Assembly: GCA_914767715.1 (NCBI GenBank)
Contig: OU612072.1
Location: forward strand, 18,724,001-18,788,000
From: Membranipora membranacea
Lineage: Eukaryota; Bryozoa; Gymnolaemata; Cheilostomatida; Membraniporidae
Direction: 5' to 3'
DNA length: 64,000 nt
Shown in pieces: positions 23,107 through 34,860 of this stretch. The translations under genes were made by a program, and so were the position numbers. The notes beneath the pieces are model-generated. The model did no database searches and was not told where the DNA came from. It was given only the letters and a program-made list of their open reading frames with translations. The first letter of the stretch is position 1; the number at the start of each line of letters is the position of its first letter.

Positions 23107-26100
23107 ATGGAGATGAAGGTTGTTACTGTTATTTTCTTTACTTTATTCTTAAACGGTAAGTTAAGTCTATCACCGGAATAGTGTCAATGGGAAAATTTTC
23201 ATCATTCCTTGTTGTTGTCATGAACATCACAAAAAGAAACCAATAACTCCAAATAAATCTTTGAGAAGGGCAAATGCAGATGCGGAGTATTGTGAGTTGA
23301 TAGAATAAGATCTTATTGTGTAAATACTGTAGAAGAATCTTCCTTTGCCGGACACCAGTGGATCTTATATAAATGTTATCGACATTAGCGGTGCTTGGTC
23401 TAGGATTATCACCATTAAAAAACCAGGCCAAAAAGAAACGAGATAATCTCTGACCTTAAGTCAGCCGTTGGCTAACATGACAACAATATTATTTCCTTTT
23501 CGGTTGCTTCTTTATTGACGTACATTTTTAGCTGTTGTTCTCGGTGACAAGCAATGGTTTATTTACCCTCCTGCCCAGCGGACTCATTATCAGCCACCCT
23601 GCGTAGAAGTTATTGCTGATATGGATCTCATCATCGATTATAAGGTAAACCTTAAATCTAGGAAATGATGTCCAACATTTAAGGCCTTGACCTCACTGCG
23701 ATTATGTTAAGAGGAAGTTGGTTGTGGAATGCATCCTTGGAGATAACTTTTTACAAGCCATAAGAGTTGAATCGTGCTCATTTTAGAGGTCAGGCAAAAC
23801 TGAGAATTCCTGAAGTCATTCTTCTTAACACCACACGTCATCAATCTCATCTCAAGCGGTATTGAAATAGTGCACGCACAAGAAACGCGAGCGAGTATAT
23901 TTTTTAACTACATTGTATAGGTGAACACAATTGGACATAACTTTGGCACCCATTGATGGCCGATTCAAGTCAGATCACAAGTGAGCTGCGTAGCTTTGAG
24001 TAATTCTTAGATTCACACCAGGGATAGGGTGACTGCGATAAACCAATCATGTTAACATGATCTATTCAATATGGCTGTAATTTAAGGTCAGTCACCATGC
24101 TTTGTAGGTTAAAAATGGATCGACCCAAACAAGTTCTGTAGACGTGCAATCTGGAATGACTCGCGGTGGTAGCTGCTCTACAGCTGCTGTTTATCACTAT
24201 GTAGTCAGCGGCGCTTATCGTACAGATTATCCCATCCAGAGCGTCAACTTTTACTTCATGCTAGACGAATCAGACAGCACAGTGTCAATGCAGATACACA
24301 TGGTCTATAACGCGTCACTACTACCAAATTCTGCTGAATGTTAGTAAGAGCATTGTTACTATATTTATGACTTTAATTTTCCATGCATTTGTGCGCATTA
24401 GTGCTTTAGTGCATGATTGCATGAGTGCATGTAATCATAGGCACAGGCATAGAAAGCAATATATGTCTTTAAAATTCTTTAATTCAAGTTTAAATTCATT
24501 ATTTTAACCCATTCTTGTGAAGATGGTTAGGGAGTGAGTGGGTAGGGCATGGGTCTTTCAATGGAGAGGTCTAGACGGATACAGTCTGTAGACCAATACT
24601 GATACCGAACCGAAAGTCCCAAGCAACACCAAGGCTTCTCACACAGCATCACTGGGTATTGAGACTTTAAATGGAAGTGAGGTTCTTTTCTTGTAAAGAT
24701 CATTAGACTGAATGTTACCTATCTAATACTTTACATTTCAGCAGGAAGTCAGTTGGTAAGAGTGAGTTCTGTGTGGATGAATGTTTCGCATTCGAATAAT
24801 GCGTATCTCTGTGAAGACACTCAAATGGTAGACATGGGCGATTCAGCAAGAGCAAAGATCTCTTACATTCATGCTCAAGGATTCCACATGAATGGGACTT
24901 TCAGCAACACTACAGAGGGTAAATCACATTTAAGTCATCACAAGTAAGAGCGAAATCAATATAGATTCCTCAGACAGTGATCTGACACTATCAATGGCAG
25001 CCTACACAGCATGGCAGCCTACACCCCATAAATTACTGATGCCAGTGATTAAAAGTTTTTTTACATCCTATTCTCGATTTGATCTGAAATTCCTGACACC
25101 AGGGATATATTGGTATGGTTTCACATTTCGGACATATCTCATTCACAATGGTTCCATGCCTCGAATGAGTGGTCCACCTCGATGTTGAATTATGAATGCT
25201 AACGATTTCCATGACGGAAAAAACATGGAAAATGTATGCCGCGGCCGGGACTTGAACCCGGGGGTCTCCCGCGTTAAATCCTTTACAGGCTTTGAGTGCA
25301 AGAGCACAATAATTCAGCCACACCACCTAATTGGATTGATTAGATTCAACACGGTATATATTTTCGCATCAAAAATGTCGTTTGGTACAAGCGGAAGTGA
25401 ACTTAAATGCTATTCCCATGGATCGATAACTCCCGAAATCCTCCCGAAATCACAACATGGGAACATAGTGATTACCTTAACATTTACACTGTAAAACATT
25501 TGGAATCACTGGCGGCATTCGTGATAGGTGTACTGTAGTATTTGTAGTAGGCCTTTTACGGTCATATCGTGTGATTGGTCAAGGGATATATTGGTATGGT
25601 TTCACATCATCAGACAGATTTCATTACCTGTCTGCTATCTCAATATTAACCCTAAAACCGTCTCACTGCCTGAGTTATTTCATACGCTGCCTGAGTTATA
25701 AATTTACGATGAAAGTTCAACACCAGCGCGTGGTTTGCTTATCTAATCTGTCTCCATTTTATTTCCTTGTATATTCTTACAATTCAATGTTCCACATATT
25801 AGCAATACATTATCAACATGCGCATGTGATGATTGAATCTTATCCTATCGATCATAAGACACAAATAAGGTGGTCCCTTTTCTCCTCCACCTAGCTCATC
25901 ACAATGATCTGATAACATTATGTTGGTCTCGTGTCAGTTGCTGATAAGCAAAAATTGATCCAGTTGATTGGTCAACTTACAGCCAATAACAGGTTTCTAA
26001 GTTGAAGAACAATGTGATTGTCTGTTATTGATATAGGTCACACTTGGGGAAGTCCTCAAGACCTAAATTGCTCCAATCTAATTGGTTGAGTGAAGCAACA

Positions 26101-28843
26101 ATAGATTTGGTCAAAATTAGATTGCGGTGTGGTAAACATTACATGTCAGTGGTACGGTGTAAAATTGTGTTATCAATTGGGGCAGGGTGCTCTACTAGCT
26201 TTTGCACATGTAATAGCTACAAATTCATGCAGTTTAATCTCCTTTCAGCCATAACTGGGTCTGAGTCTCAGGCACATAACAGCCGTTAGGTTTCCATTTA
26301 CTTTTCTTCCCTTACACATTTCTTTGCGTTGTGAATGACGTCAGACATAGCATATGGGTTAGTCTAAGTGCTCAGACGGCTCCATTGCGAGTTAGTGGCA
26401 TTACATTATCACCCACCCACGAACTCGCAATGGAGCCATCTGAACACTTAGACTACATATGGGTTGGTCTACTACTCCCCTGTTACATGCTCGCTCAATT
26501 TCAAGTCTCAGTTTGCGTTAATATGATGTCTGTGTTTGTAGGTTGCAACGCTTATCATTCAACTACCACCCACAAAACAACACCATCAACTACCACCCAC
26601 AAAACAACCCCATCAACTACCACCCACAAAACAACCCCGTCAACTACCACCCACAAAACAACCCCATCAACTACCACCCACAAAACAACCCCATCAACTA
26701 CCACACACAAAACAACCCCATCAACTACCACACACAAAACAACCCCATCAACTACCACACACAAAACAACCCAATCAACTACCACACACAAAACACCCTC
26801 AACAACCCCAAAAATAGAGACAACCACCACTGCACAGTTGGCTAATAGGAGTTACACAGCGGCAGACGGATTTGGAGATGTGTGCCTCAGAATGGAAGCT
26901 GCTATTGACCTGAAACTAAGCTATCAGGAAGCAAGCCAGGTAAGCCAAGATCTAATTCTATCATTTTGTTTCACCTTGGTGGTCGAGCTTGGAGTTGTTG
27001 TTTGTAATGGAGTTGTTGCCCTTTGACTGGCAGCCAGTTAGGACTGCCAAAGCAGTTGTCACAAAATGCTTTGTGATGCAAAAAACCCGAATTAACGTCA
27101 GTGTCACCGAAAGCCAGTCAATGTTGGGGATGTGACCGTATCTAGTGATTGTAACCATTTTATAAACATTAATACCAATTTTCCCTCATCAACATGTTTT
27201 GAGTTTTGTTAGCGATTGGTGACAATATTGTATCATGGAGTCTATGCAAAAAATTTTTAATAATTCAATATTGTGCCTTCAATTTATAAACTATTCCAGA
27301 TGAAGGCGATGGAAGTACCACTTAGAAATATGGATGTTGTAGCAGTAACTGGATCATGTAGCCCTAGTTCTAACATCCTCAAAATCATGTGGACTGACAA
27401 CAAAGCTGCTGTAAGCGTCACACTGAATTTTACAAAGTCTTCTCAGAATAACATCTATAGTCTGAGTGCTGTGAACGTGACATACGCGATACACGAGAGT
27501 AAAACATCCAGTAAGTCTGTTTTCTTTCATGGTATTAAGGGTGCACAACTCTTGAACGAACATTTATCTCATCGTGAACAAGCTTGCTACCACTTTAGAT
27601 AACTGAACAACTTGAAACTGGTTTCAGACTCTGCCAGGTCACTCTGTGCATGTGCAAACTGTTGAGGCATGAGTAAGCCAACGTTATGGCTCTGATTGGT
27701 GGGTGGGAAGAAAAAGAGCAAACCCCAGGTCATATGGTACTTTCAGGAAAGTACCCTTAACCCTAGCATTGCCTTACTTTTGATAAATGGAAGTCCTTTT
27801 TGGGCTATGTAGAGTAGTTGTGTGACAAATGTGTATTCTTATTTTATTATTCTGCTCCACAGCTATCTCTGGGATGAGCGAGTCATATGACCTTACTAAG
27901 TTCAGTACTAAGGTGGGAGATCACTACTTATGCAGTAATAAGACAGTCATAAAACTATCTCATGATTCGAGTCTGGAGCTAAAATACTTGAAGCTTCAAG
28001 CTTTCCGGGACAGGAAGTCTACTGACTTTTATGGGTCAGGTAAGTCATTCCTGTAATTCAATTCTTAAACCCTTTTAAAAAAAAAATAAGCTGCTTCCTC
28101 GTTGAGAGGGTAACTCTGAACAGCGAAGAAACAGCTATCTTATGCACTCAGTTTTCCAGCGAGATATAGAAATTATGTAAAAGAACATAATTCTACACCA
28201 AATTCACATGTTTTGATTGGTTGAGCAACGTTGAGCCGGGTGGATGATTGGACCATCAAAACTCCGATCGGATCACTCTCAGTACGAAGACTCTATCCTT
28301 AGTACTCAGTGCAAACTATTTTGCACAATCCAATTATTGCCTGAATGGCTGAGTGGTAGACCTGAGTACACCGAAGTATAGCATTCCCGACCCAGTAGTC
28401 TCTTCCAAGTTTCTGTTCATGGCAATGAACTAAGTTTCCAAGTGCGGACCAAGAGGTTACAGCTTCGTTCTAACATGTGGTCAAAATCCACATGGAAACC
28501 TAATGGATTTTAAGTTCATGGGCCCAATCTTGAATGAAATTAGAACTCAGAATTTTTTTCCTTTGAACCTTCAATGCGTATAGCCTACTCTGTTGATAAT
28601 TTAAGTTTAAATTTTTATCAGGGAAATGGTGAGACTTTATTCCCACATCGTCTCAGATTGCCGGTAATCTACTTTTTCTTTCTTTCTATTTCAGCCACTG
28701 ATTGCTATTACCATCCTGTAAAACCATCCAGTATCGTACTATACGCCATTATAGGCGGGGCTTTGGTCTTAGTTCTGATAGTGGTACTTGTCCTGATCTG
28801 CTGCTGCTGCAAAAGAAAATTTGGAGGCTACCAGCGTGTATAA
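23107..28843 (+). CDS. LAMP: LAMP-family lysosomal membrane glycoprotein, two-domain form (LAMP-B)
   Basis: Eight exons: 23107-23155, 23532-23644, 24108-24339, 24742-24918, 26542-26939, 27300-27510, 27863-28039 and 28695-28843, giving 501 residues in one frame. Order: signal peptide (VVTVIFFTLFLNA); a first luminal domain with cysteines and NxS/T sites (exons 2-4); a Thr/Pro hinge of nine-residue TTTHKTTPS repeats; a second luminal domain with the VGDHYLCSNKTV and LQAF elements of LAMP membrane-proximal domains; one transmembrane helix ending in four cysteines; and the tail KRKFGGYQRV. This is LAMP1/LAMP2 architecture, and GYxxV is the lysosomal sorting signal. Exons 5-8 match LAMP-A closely in length, phase and sequence, so the two are tandem duplicates. 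The acceptor of exon 6 is ambiguous between 27300 and 27306; both keep frame. Confidence 0.87.
24525..24670 (+). repeat. tRNA-headed SINE, family C, plus strand
   Basis: In the intron between LAMP-B exons 3 and 4. It shares GGGTAGGGC, GTCTTTCAAT, GAGG and TGTAGACCAATACTGAT in order with the reversed copy at 20655-20795. Confidence 0.45.
25146..25330 (-). repeat. tRNA-headed SINE, family D, copy 2
   Basis: On the minus strand it begins with a tRNA-like head: GGTGGTGTGGCTGAATTATT, then GGGTTCAAGTCCCGG as B-box. The body matches 16980-17112. It lies in the long LAMP-B intron 4. A 26-base block starting AGGGATATATTGG (25101-25126) recurs exactly at 25582-25607 beside it. Confidence 0.5.
26351..26464. 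mobile_element. 96-bp foldback mini-element with 9-bp target duplication
   Basis: The element 26360-26455 starts TAGTCTAAGTG and ends CACTTAGACTA. Its arms of about 34 bases are near-perfect inverted complements around a loop of about 28 bases. Exact direct repeats CATATGGGT flank it at 26351-26359 and 26456-26464. It lies 78 bases upstream of the LAMP-B mucin exon. No coding capacity. Confidence 0.7.
26560..26805 (+). repeat. Coding minisatellite in the LAMP-B hinge
   Basis: Nine tandem 27-base units encoding TTTHKTTPS. Neighbouring units are nearly identical, with block-wise variants (CACCCAC in the first units, CACACAC in later ones), which points to recent unit duplication. The unit is one codon longer than the dominant LAMP-A unit. 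Confidence 0.82.
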
Positions 28844-30057
28844 GACTCAATGACATGACGTGACATTACGTGAAGTGACTTGCTGTGAGGGACCCTTTTG
28901 TCACCTTATTTCATTATATAATACTTTTATTGTCAGCAACAATTCAATACTACTAATGTTTATAGACTATTATATTATAGTTATTATAGACTATCATATA
29001 TGTGATGAAAACATACAGCGAATAAGTTTGGTCGAATTATTGGCTGTGCCCAAAACCTAACAATTTTTAGTAATTATGGTCCAATAACTTACATTTCTAT
29101 GACATTTTCAACATTTTCTAAAATATATTTTTTTGTTATCCAAAATGTTCATTCAAATAATAACTTGATAATTTTGTATTCTCTGACAGTTTATTTTATT
29201 TGTCAATTTATTCAAAAAATATCATTTGTAATCGTTATAATCTTTTGTGTGGCATAGTTTGAATAACGCTGTCATTATAATGCACAATACAACAAATAGA
29301 ATATTTGAAAGGCGTCACGAGGGAGATTTTATATTTTAAAAGTTTGACAGACTTGGATTGGTCACCTGGAGGAACAACAACCTGCCTTAGTCGGATTACC
29401 ATTTACTGGGTTTGCTGCTTAACTCAGGACAAGTGGAGCTTATGCGCTGCCCTGTATTAATCATTTTGTCACGATGAAAACCCAAAGACCTACTAATGGC
29501 AAAATTTAATCAAAAAATCTACACAATTAAATTTATGTGACTATGAATGCTTTATTGGCTTGCCTGTTGGTGTAGTTATTCACCGAGCAGAATAGTCCTG
29601 GTTGCTATTTTTCTAGGTAACCAGTTTGCTGCACCAATGAAACCATGCTTTCCTCACAACAATGATGTTTGTCAACTTGTGTAATTCTTTTCATTCCTAG
29701 TAATAATTGGGTGAATTAATTGGAGTTGTCTACTCGTGATATGTATGCATACCACTCTTTTCATTATAATTATTCTTTTTTTCGGGATGGTGAGATGGCG
29801 CTATGCAACCAGTTAGCGTGCCTGCTATTCACTGACAGGAGGAGTTGTGGGAAGCTTTCAAAGTTGATTGTTCAAGCTCCCAGCAGTAGCACCCTTGGGT
29901 GTATACCTCTCAAATTGGAAAATGACTAACTGTCAGGTTTCCTTCGAAGCGTAGTCGATGGAAACCTGGCGGCTAGCTTACAAATCTAACTGAGAGCTTG
30001 GCATCAACACAGTGGTAATAACTACAAAACATAAAAATGTTTACACCCTCTTTTAAT
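28844..30057. other. Intergenic, LAMP-B to hAT element
   Basis: No gene recognised. AT-rich downstream sequence of LAMP-B, with the second copy of SINE family B at 29786-29930 and a short hairpin at 29936-29970 (arms CAGGTTTCC). Confidence 0.45.
29786..29930 (+). repeat. tRNA-headed SINE, family B, copy 2
   Basis: Shares GGATGGTGAGATGG, TTAGCG, GCTATTCACTG-CAGG, GGAGTTGTGGG and AAAGTTGATTGTTC in order with 9312-9470. The head is disrupted by small insertions and deletions. Confidence 0.5.
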
Positions 30058-31001
30058 ACATAAAGCAGAGCTGTGCTACTCGAGTACAAATTCGAGTACA
30101 AGTTCTACTCGAGTACCGATTTCAACTACTCTCTACTCTACTCGAAGGGGCCATAAGTATATTCTACTTGTACTCCCTTGGGAAGAAAGTACTCGGAATC
30201 TACTTGCAAACTTAAATACTCTACTCTACTTTACTTTACATCAAATATACTCTACTCTTACTTGCACCAGGGAGTTGTCAACTCCCTGTTGACACATAAT
30301 ATTTCTGCGGCCAGTTTACTATGTATCTGGAGCTCGCCAGATCAACACCCATGGCAGCATGCGATTCGTTGGTGTTCTGGCACCAAAAGTGGGAAATACT
30401 CTTCAAGCTGTACCCTCTTGGCCAAAAAGTGTTGCGTGTGCCGGCATGTTCTGCTGCCGTCGAGAGGATATTCTCTCACGGTGGCAACATGATGAGGCCA
30501 CATCGCACCTCAATGAGCGATGCCGTTCTGGAGAACCTCATTTTCTGCAAATGCAACAGGCTGCAGGGCCTAGTATAAATAAAGAAAACTAGAACCCGGG
30601 GATAGTTGGACATTATACTATTATACTATTATATTATCATATTATTTTATCATATTATTATCATACCCTAATCATTAACATATTATATATATATAGGCCT
30701 ACCTGTACTGGTTAATTTGGCTGTTTTACTTGTTTTTTCGTTTTACTTTAATTTAATAAAAAGTACTTGATATTTGATTAATGTACTCTATACTTGTACT
30801 TGAAATTGAGAAGGAAAACTCTACTTGAACTTGAAAGTTGAGAGATAACTCTACTTGTACTCGGAATCAAGTTGTGATACTCTACTTGTACTCGGAAGGC
30901 AGAAACATGTGTATACTTGTACTTGTACTCGATTTTGTTTTGAGTACTCGCTTACTCTTCTTGAACTGAAAAAAGTACTTGAGCACAGCTCTGACATAAA
31001 G
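30058..31001 (+). mobile_element. hAT DNA transposon remnant with 8-bp target duplications
   Basis: The 928-bp element (30066-30993) is bounded by exact 8-bp direct repeats ACATAAAG (30058-30065 and 30994-31001), the target size of hAT elements. The ends are inverted: CAGAGCTGTGCT on the left, its exact complement on the right, with weaker similarity beyond. Both flanks carry many short CTACT(C/T)GAGTAC-type subterminal motifs, as hAT transposase-binding regions do. The middle encodes only the transposase C-terminal dimerisation region. It is an internally shortened, non-autonomous copy. Confidence 0.85.
30321..30578 (+). pseudogene. hAT transposase fragment, C-terminal dimerisation domain
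   Basis: An 85-codon frame with the hAT C-terminal signature: a WHQKW segment, then the conserved VPACSAAVERIFSHGG block (the SxxxERxFS core), MMRPHRTSMSD, and VLENLIFCKCN before the stop. The catalytic RNase H-like DDE portion and the zinc finger are absent, so it cannot transpose on its own. It lies inside 30066-30993. Another reading is an exapted dimerisation domain, but the short length and lack of a promoter argue against it. Confidence 0.75.
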
Positions 31002-32029
31002 TGGTCCACTTCAAGTTGACTCTGCCCCCTCCTTGCCAAATAATCTAACCATAACCTGCACATTGATAGAAATAAAACAGGTCAATTGAATTATTTCTTA
31101 TTGGACAAATCTACAAACCCAACTAGCAAATAACTCACATTGTTTGTATTGCAACACAACTATGTTGTTGATAGAGATACAAATCTCATCAAGCAAACAG
31201 TTGTGCCCCCACTTTGGGTTCGGACAAACTAGTAGTAGGAATTAAAATGCTGATGAAATAATAATAAAGCTCTCAAGGACACGTAAACTAGATCAATATC
31301 AAATTAAGTACAAATAGAATGAGCTGTCAAAGCCACAATTTTTTAGGTTTATTTATGGAAAGACTTTAATTTAATTTGCGAGATTGCGCAATCGCCAATC
31401 GGTAACTGGTAACTGCACTTTCTATTTGATGCCAGGCGATTGAGTCGTGTGTTCTAATCGCGCTGGGGAGAGAATTTTCAATCGATTTTCCTACCTCCTG
31501 GCACCCTCAAGTGAATGTACTTCCTCCTTGAAATTAAAATTCAGGTAGCGTGCCAAGTTATTCGTTAACATCAAAGTCACGGATGTTTCAAAGCTAGACA
31601 TAGTTAATTTTGAACAATCAAATGACAGCCGAGAATTTGCTGAAGTGTGACAAGTACTTTTCAAACAGTAATTCTGTAGCAGTAATTTCTTTAAGAGTTG
31701 TCTAGTCTTGATGCATGTGCAAATAACTCTCAAAATTACAAGCACTACTTTGGCAAAGAAATCAGCAACAAATTACTCGAAATATTAGGAGGACATATAG
31801 TGAGAAATGCACATCACTTATGGCGACGCACGTTTACCTTTTGAAAATGTTATTAGCCCAGTCACTTCGATATTAGTGTGTTTCTGACATCCTGACGAGC
31901 ATCTATCTTACTGAATTACAACATCAAAAAATAAAAGGTTTCTGCGGCACCATACAAGAGAAATGGACAACATCCATTGAGCCTCATTGCCGAGGTAATA
32001 ATGAATGAAAGTTCCTGCATGTTAATCAT

Positions 32030-32109
32030 CGTTTGTTCTAGCCTGTCTTGACAAGCTTTGTTTAGTGGGAGGGGGGAATAAAGCTTGTCAAGACAGGCTA
32101 CGTTTGTTC
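32030..32109. mobile_element. 62-bp foldback mini-element with 9-bp target duplication
   Basis: The element 32039-32100 has perfect 21-bp inverted arms starting TAGCCTGTCTTGACAAGCTT around a 20-base G-rich loop. Exact 9-bp direct repeats CGTTTGTTC abut it on both sides (32030-32038 and 32101-32109). It contains nothing but the two arms and the loop. Confidence 0.75.
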
Positions 32110-32707
32110 ATAACCATGCTACCATCACCATCACCACTGTTAGGTGAAGAGATTTAGAATCAAACTAAAAAATCACAGTTGGGACTATTGCTGCCTTATT
32201 GTTGACACACTTGGACTCAGAGCTGGGCTCAGACACATGTTGTTGCATAACTGAGAATAACATTTACATTGTATGATTTCTCATTATTTACGAGTGAAAC
32301 TTAAAACCAAAGTGTCATATAACATGCATTGTTACAAGTTTACATTGTAACACACCTGTATAACAGCGAAGCTAAATCTCATAAAACAATAAAATGTACT
32401 GACTCTAATACTTTGTTATTGGGTTTGAAACTCGGCAGCAATAGAAATTAAAATGCTGCCGAAATATGTGCTCTACATAGTGAGTAAACGAGATTATAGT
32501 GACTTTTAATTGTGTATCAAATTGCATGCAAGTAGAAAGTGATATGTGTAAGTTTGGTGGGTGCGTGTTTGCAAGGATGTAATGTCAGCTTGGAGTCAGA
32601 GTTCGAACGCTTAGGAGGTTATTTATGAGGTCAGCTTTGCAATACACAGTATGTAAGGTGAGTAAAAAATCGCAATGAGAGCCAACCCATGTGCTATATA
32701 GCTCAGG

Positions 32708-32781
32708 TTTTGGAGAGGGGTTGTGAGGGATGGAGAGGGGGGAGTGAGGGTTGGAGAGGGGCAAAGTAGGGTGGGGAGGCT
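32708..32781 (+). repeat. G-rich imperfect tandem repeat
   Basis: Repeats of TGGAGAGGGG with interspersed GAGGG and GTGGGG runs. There are more than four runs of three or more G on the plus strand, so G-quadruplex formation is possible. Confidence 0.6.
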
Positions 32782-34596
32782 ATTCTCTATGTTATGTGAG
32801 GTTTTGTTATCTGATAATATTATTGTTTAAAGCATTGGTAAGTCATATCTCATCTTAGCAATAACAGCATTTAAACACAACACCAGAGTTGATTATTCTT
32901 GACGATACCTTTTCCTATACAGTCCAATCAAATCAGACAGCACACAGTTGTTATGTATATGAGACAAGTTTTCAGATCCCCTAATCTAGCCAATGACCTC
33001 CAAACCCAACAACTGGTTTTAATCACATTCCAGAGCTGTCAATCTTTTATCGCTAACAGAAAAATCAATTTAGACAGTTTTTTGACCTTACTTAGTTTAT
33101 TATATATTTGCAGTTAAATGCCAACCGGCGATTTGGCCCATCTAGTAAATGTGACTACTGTGAGAATGCCAATTTATATAAAGTCTTGGTACCTTCACTA
33201 AAGCTGTGAGACATTTTGTGGTTCAGACAGGTTATCGATATCTGTTGTTAACATGAACCTCAATTAATCGATGACCTCAAACATCTCACATTAGTTTTAT
33301 AATCGACCAAAAGACAAGAAAAAGGAAATTACGTTTGGGATGATGAAAGAAAAAAGTGGCCGACTTTCACTTTCCCTTTGGTAAACCTGTGAGTAATTAA
33401 GACATAATTACGTTCTAAGAAACAATGCAGACTTAATTAAAGTGGTTTTTACATGACACTATTCAAATTCTCACAGGATTAATAGTAAATTACTTTTTGA
33501 TATCAAAACACCAGCTTAGACCAATGGTTTTCGTTTAAAAAAAACCGCAAAGATGTTTTTCTTTCAAAGTTTGTTATGACCTATCACAACATTGGTCAAA
33601 CTACAAAGGGCTGAACTTGATTTGCCTGACCGCTGCACGCTTCTAGACCACGTCGCTCTCGATGATGATCGATTGGATGTGAGCAAGTTATGTGTCGAAT
33701 ACCTAGAATACCTCAAGCCGTACCGGGGTAGCCAACAGTAGCATTTCCTTAATCAACCGCTTTGTGAAATGCTACTACCAGCATCCCGGGTGCAGAGTTT
33801 TGGTGCTTAAACTACTAGAAAACATTTATCTAGGTGTGGTGTAATGTTAGCTAGCATAAATGTTCACTAGCAAAGGGAGGAGTTTATAAGGCGATAAGGG
33901 CCCGAGAAATGTAGGCTAGCAATAGATTATGTTAGTTCAAGCCAGCGCAACACTGCAAACTTGTCCTTCCTTCTGTGAATACTTTAACGGTGGCTAACCG
34001 GAGCATAGTGCAATTTGGCAAATTTACCTTTTAAACTCAAAAGAACAACACCAAGCATGAATAATATCTGTGTACCCATGTATATACCTGTTTACATGTG
34101 TACTTGTTTACCTTGCAATTATACCATACAAAACTGCAATAAAATATGCTAAAGCATACGAGTTGTATAAATCTAGGGCTATCGGAGCTATTAGAAGACA
34201 CACCAATACAAACAAACAATTATCTTAACACCTTCAGAAGGTAATTTATTGAAATTGCACAAATTCCAAGGGCTTACCCTCTAGCTTGCACTAAAATCTC
34301 TGAAGCAATTTCAGGCTTATCCCTTGACATGTACAGCTGCATTATGTAATTTGCATAAACAATCAACTAAGTATGGCAAAAAAAGATACTAAAAAATGCA
34401 AATATCAGCTGTGGAGATGCCAACATTCTGATGCAAATAGATTAATTCACCAGGGCATCATTGGCCATGGCATGACCATCTGATGGCACATGAACTGTAA
34501 CTAGTTGCCAACCAGACAATCAGCACACAGTCCTAGATGTCTGCTCTCTAGGGCTGCAAGCAGAGCAGCTGAAGGGAGTGTCAAAAAATGTAGCTG

Positions 34597-34860
34597 AGGT
34601 TCCACAATTTACCAATCAATTTTGATTGGCTGATTTGTAAATGGAAACCTACTTTAACAGCCCTTGAATTGTATTACAAAGTGTTAATGTATTGCACACT
34701 CTGGAGTACGCTATGTAAGTGGTTATGGTTCCAAAAATTCACCAATGGATTGTGATTGGTTAATTGGAAGATGGACATCTATTTCAGCAAGCTTTTAATC
34801 ATATCACTGAGTGGTAATAATGGATATCTGCACACTTTGATAGAGAATATAGACTTGAAA
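34597..34860 (+). repeat. Old tandem duplication of about 130 bp
   Basis: Two adjacent units share GGTTCCA-AAA, ACCAAT, TTGATTGG-type, ATGGA and TGCACACT landmarks in the same order, with many substitutions. Non-coding and of unknown origin. Confidence 0.5.

Noticed and set aside
33737-33776. Hairpin with AGTAGCATTTC arms as another foldback element
   Set aside because: Arms are only 11 bp and no flanking direct repeat was found; this is expected by chance at this scale.
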